From positions 273,118,916 through 273,182,915 of the forward strand of contig NC_066583.1 in the NCBI RefSeq assembly GCF_024323335.1: a stretch of 64,000 bases of DNA, given 5' to 3'. Positions 63,543 through 64,000 of the stretch are shown here, one piece after another. Origin of the DNA: Lathyrus oleraceus. Lineage: Eukaryota > Streptophyta > Magnoliopsida > Fabales > Fabaceae. Under the pieces are notes generated by a model, which searched no databases, was not told the origin of the DNA, and saw only the letters and a list, made by a program, of their open reading frames with translations. The position numbers and the translations under genes were made by a program. Position 1 is the stretch's first letter, and each line of letters begins with the position of its first letter.

Positions 63543-64000
63543 AATGTGCCTCTGAGGTTGTTAAATGAGACTCTGACATAAACAAATGGATTCTGCCTCT
63601 GACTCTGATACTTCTACCCAGTTAGAAGTTATCTGAGTTGGAAATCTCCAGGAACCAATCCTTTGGTATTCCTGAAGATCAGATAAATCAAAACACGTGG
63701 AGTGTCTTGCGTCTGACCTTGGAACTTCTAGACAGCTGTCCAACAGTAATCAAGGAACAGTCTCTTGAAATCTCCTCGAGCACTGTGCTGACTGTTGGGA
63801 TTAGACATCATTTATGAGCTATACTCATTTCTCCCTATAAACGTGCTAACTTGGTTTTTGTGCTAAAACTCTGATTTGTGTGTCGTTTTGCATGCGCCTT
63901 TTTTTTGGGTATTTAAACACTCATCTCTCACTTTGCACACATTTCACTCTCACTCACCCCTTAAACCTCAGTTCTCTCAAGGCATCTCTGCAAGCAGTTC
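63543..64000 (+). promoter_or_regulatory. SIRE-B spacer before envelope-like ORF (window end)
   Basis: Homologous to the SIRE-A spacer: G-box CACGTG at 63694-63699, TATTTAAAC TATA-like box at 63910-63918, and a CT-rich leader reaching the window end. The envelope-like ATG is expected just beyond 64000. Confidence 0.5.

Larger units (their letters stand above)
32708..64000 (+). mobile_element. SIRE-B: SIRE-type Ty1/copia element interrupted twice, continues past window
   Basis: 5' LTR (32708-33690), PBS relic, gag and pol are clearly homologous to SIRE-A, in the same orientation. Tat-A splits gag at 33860/45426 and Tat-B splits pol at 49114/62814. The envelope-like ORF should begin about 20 bp beyond the right edge, judging from the SIRE-A spacing (478 nt after pol). 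It has stops, frameshifts, an in-frame 279-bp pol deletion and mutated RNase H residues, so it is dead. Confidence 0.92.

Overview
This is a plant nuclear, heterochromatin-like window made almost entirely of nested transposable elements. I found no convincing host gene, rRNA or tRNA. The mix of SIRE/Maximus-type Ty1/copia with an envelope-like ORF, Athila-type Ty3/gypsy with extra 3' ORFs, and Tat-lineage (Ogre-like) Ty3/gypsy with TGGCGACTCT-type primer sites and tandem repeats in the 3' UTR suggests a large-genome legume, most likely tribe Fabeae (pea, vetch, lentil, Lathyrus). That identification is inference from element families only.

Left part (1-11305). A decayed minus-strand copia gag (1-1172) is followed by a primer-binding-site relic and its LTR (1225-3307). 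That LTR is split by a 586-bp non-autonomous Helitron (1345-1930). Next comes a second decayed copia block with integrase, protease and zinc-knuckle remnants (3425-5490). After it lie AT-rich DNA with long AT/AG microsatellites, a small MITE-like element and a 221-bp tandem duplication. Then comes the 3' half of a minus-strand LINE (about 9405-11305).

Right part (11306-64000) is a stack of insertions inside one another. An old Athila-type element (minus strand, 3' LTR at 11306-12860, 5' end outside the window) sits in the LINE. Two SIRE-type elements then entered it. SIRE-A (14329-24769, TSD atcac) lies in its last ORF. SIRE-B (32708 to beyond 64000) lies in its gag. SIRE-B was in turn hit by two Tat/Ogre-like elements: Tat-A (33861-45425, TSD aattg) in gag and Tat-B (49115-62813, TSD actcc) in pol. 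All these junctions are base-exact in the sequence.

How the genes work together. SIRE-A looks complete: its two 1074-bp LTRs are indistinguishable by eye, gag, pol and the envelope-like ORF are all open, and it has a PBS and PPT. It is the best candidate for a recently active element here. Its gag and pol overlap in different frames, and its envelope-like ORF has what looks like its own promoter. Tat-A and Tat-B keep full-length gag-protease ORFs but have lost the integrase core (and, in Tat-A, the reverse transcriptase), so they probably moved using enzymes from relatives. The Athila element and SIRE-B are broken by stops, frameshifts, lost catalytic residues and insertions.

The most unusual signals I see are: (i) repeated sequences in the 3' UTRs resembling the 3' end of each element's own tRNA primer, and so complementary to its PBS; (ii) a second PBS-like 10-mer in U5 about 70 bp before the true PBS in both Tat elements; (iii) a putative internal promoter for the SIRE envelope-like ORF; and (iv) two apparently paralogous accessory ORFs in the Athila element.
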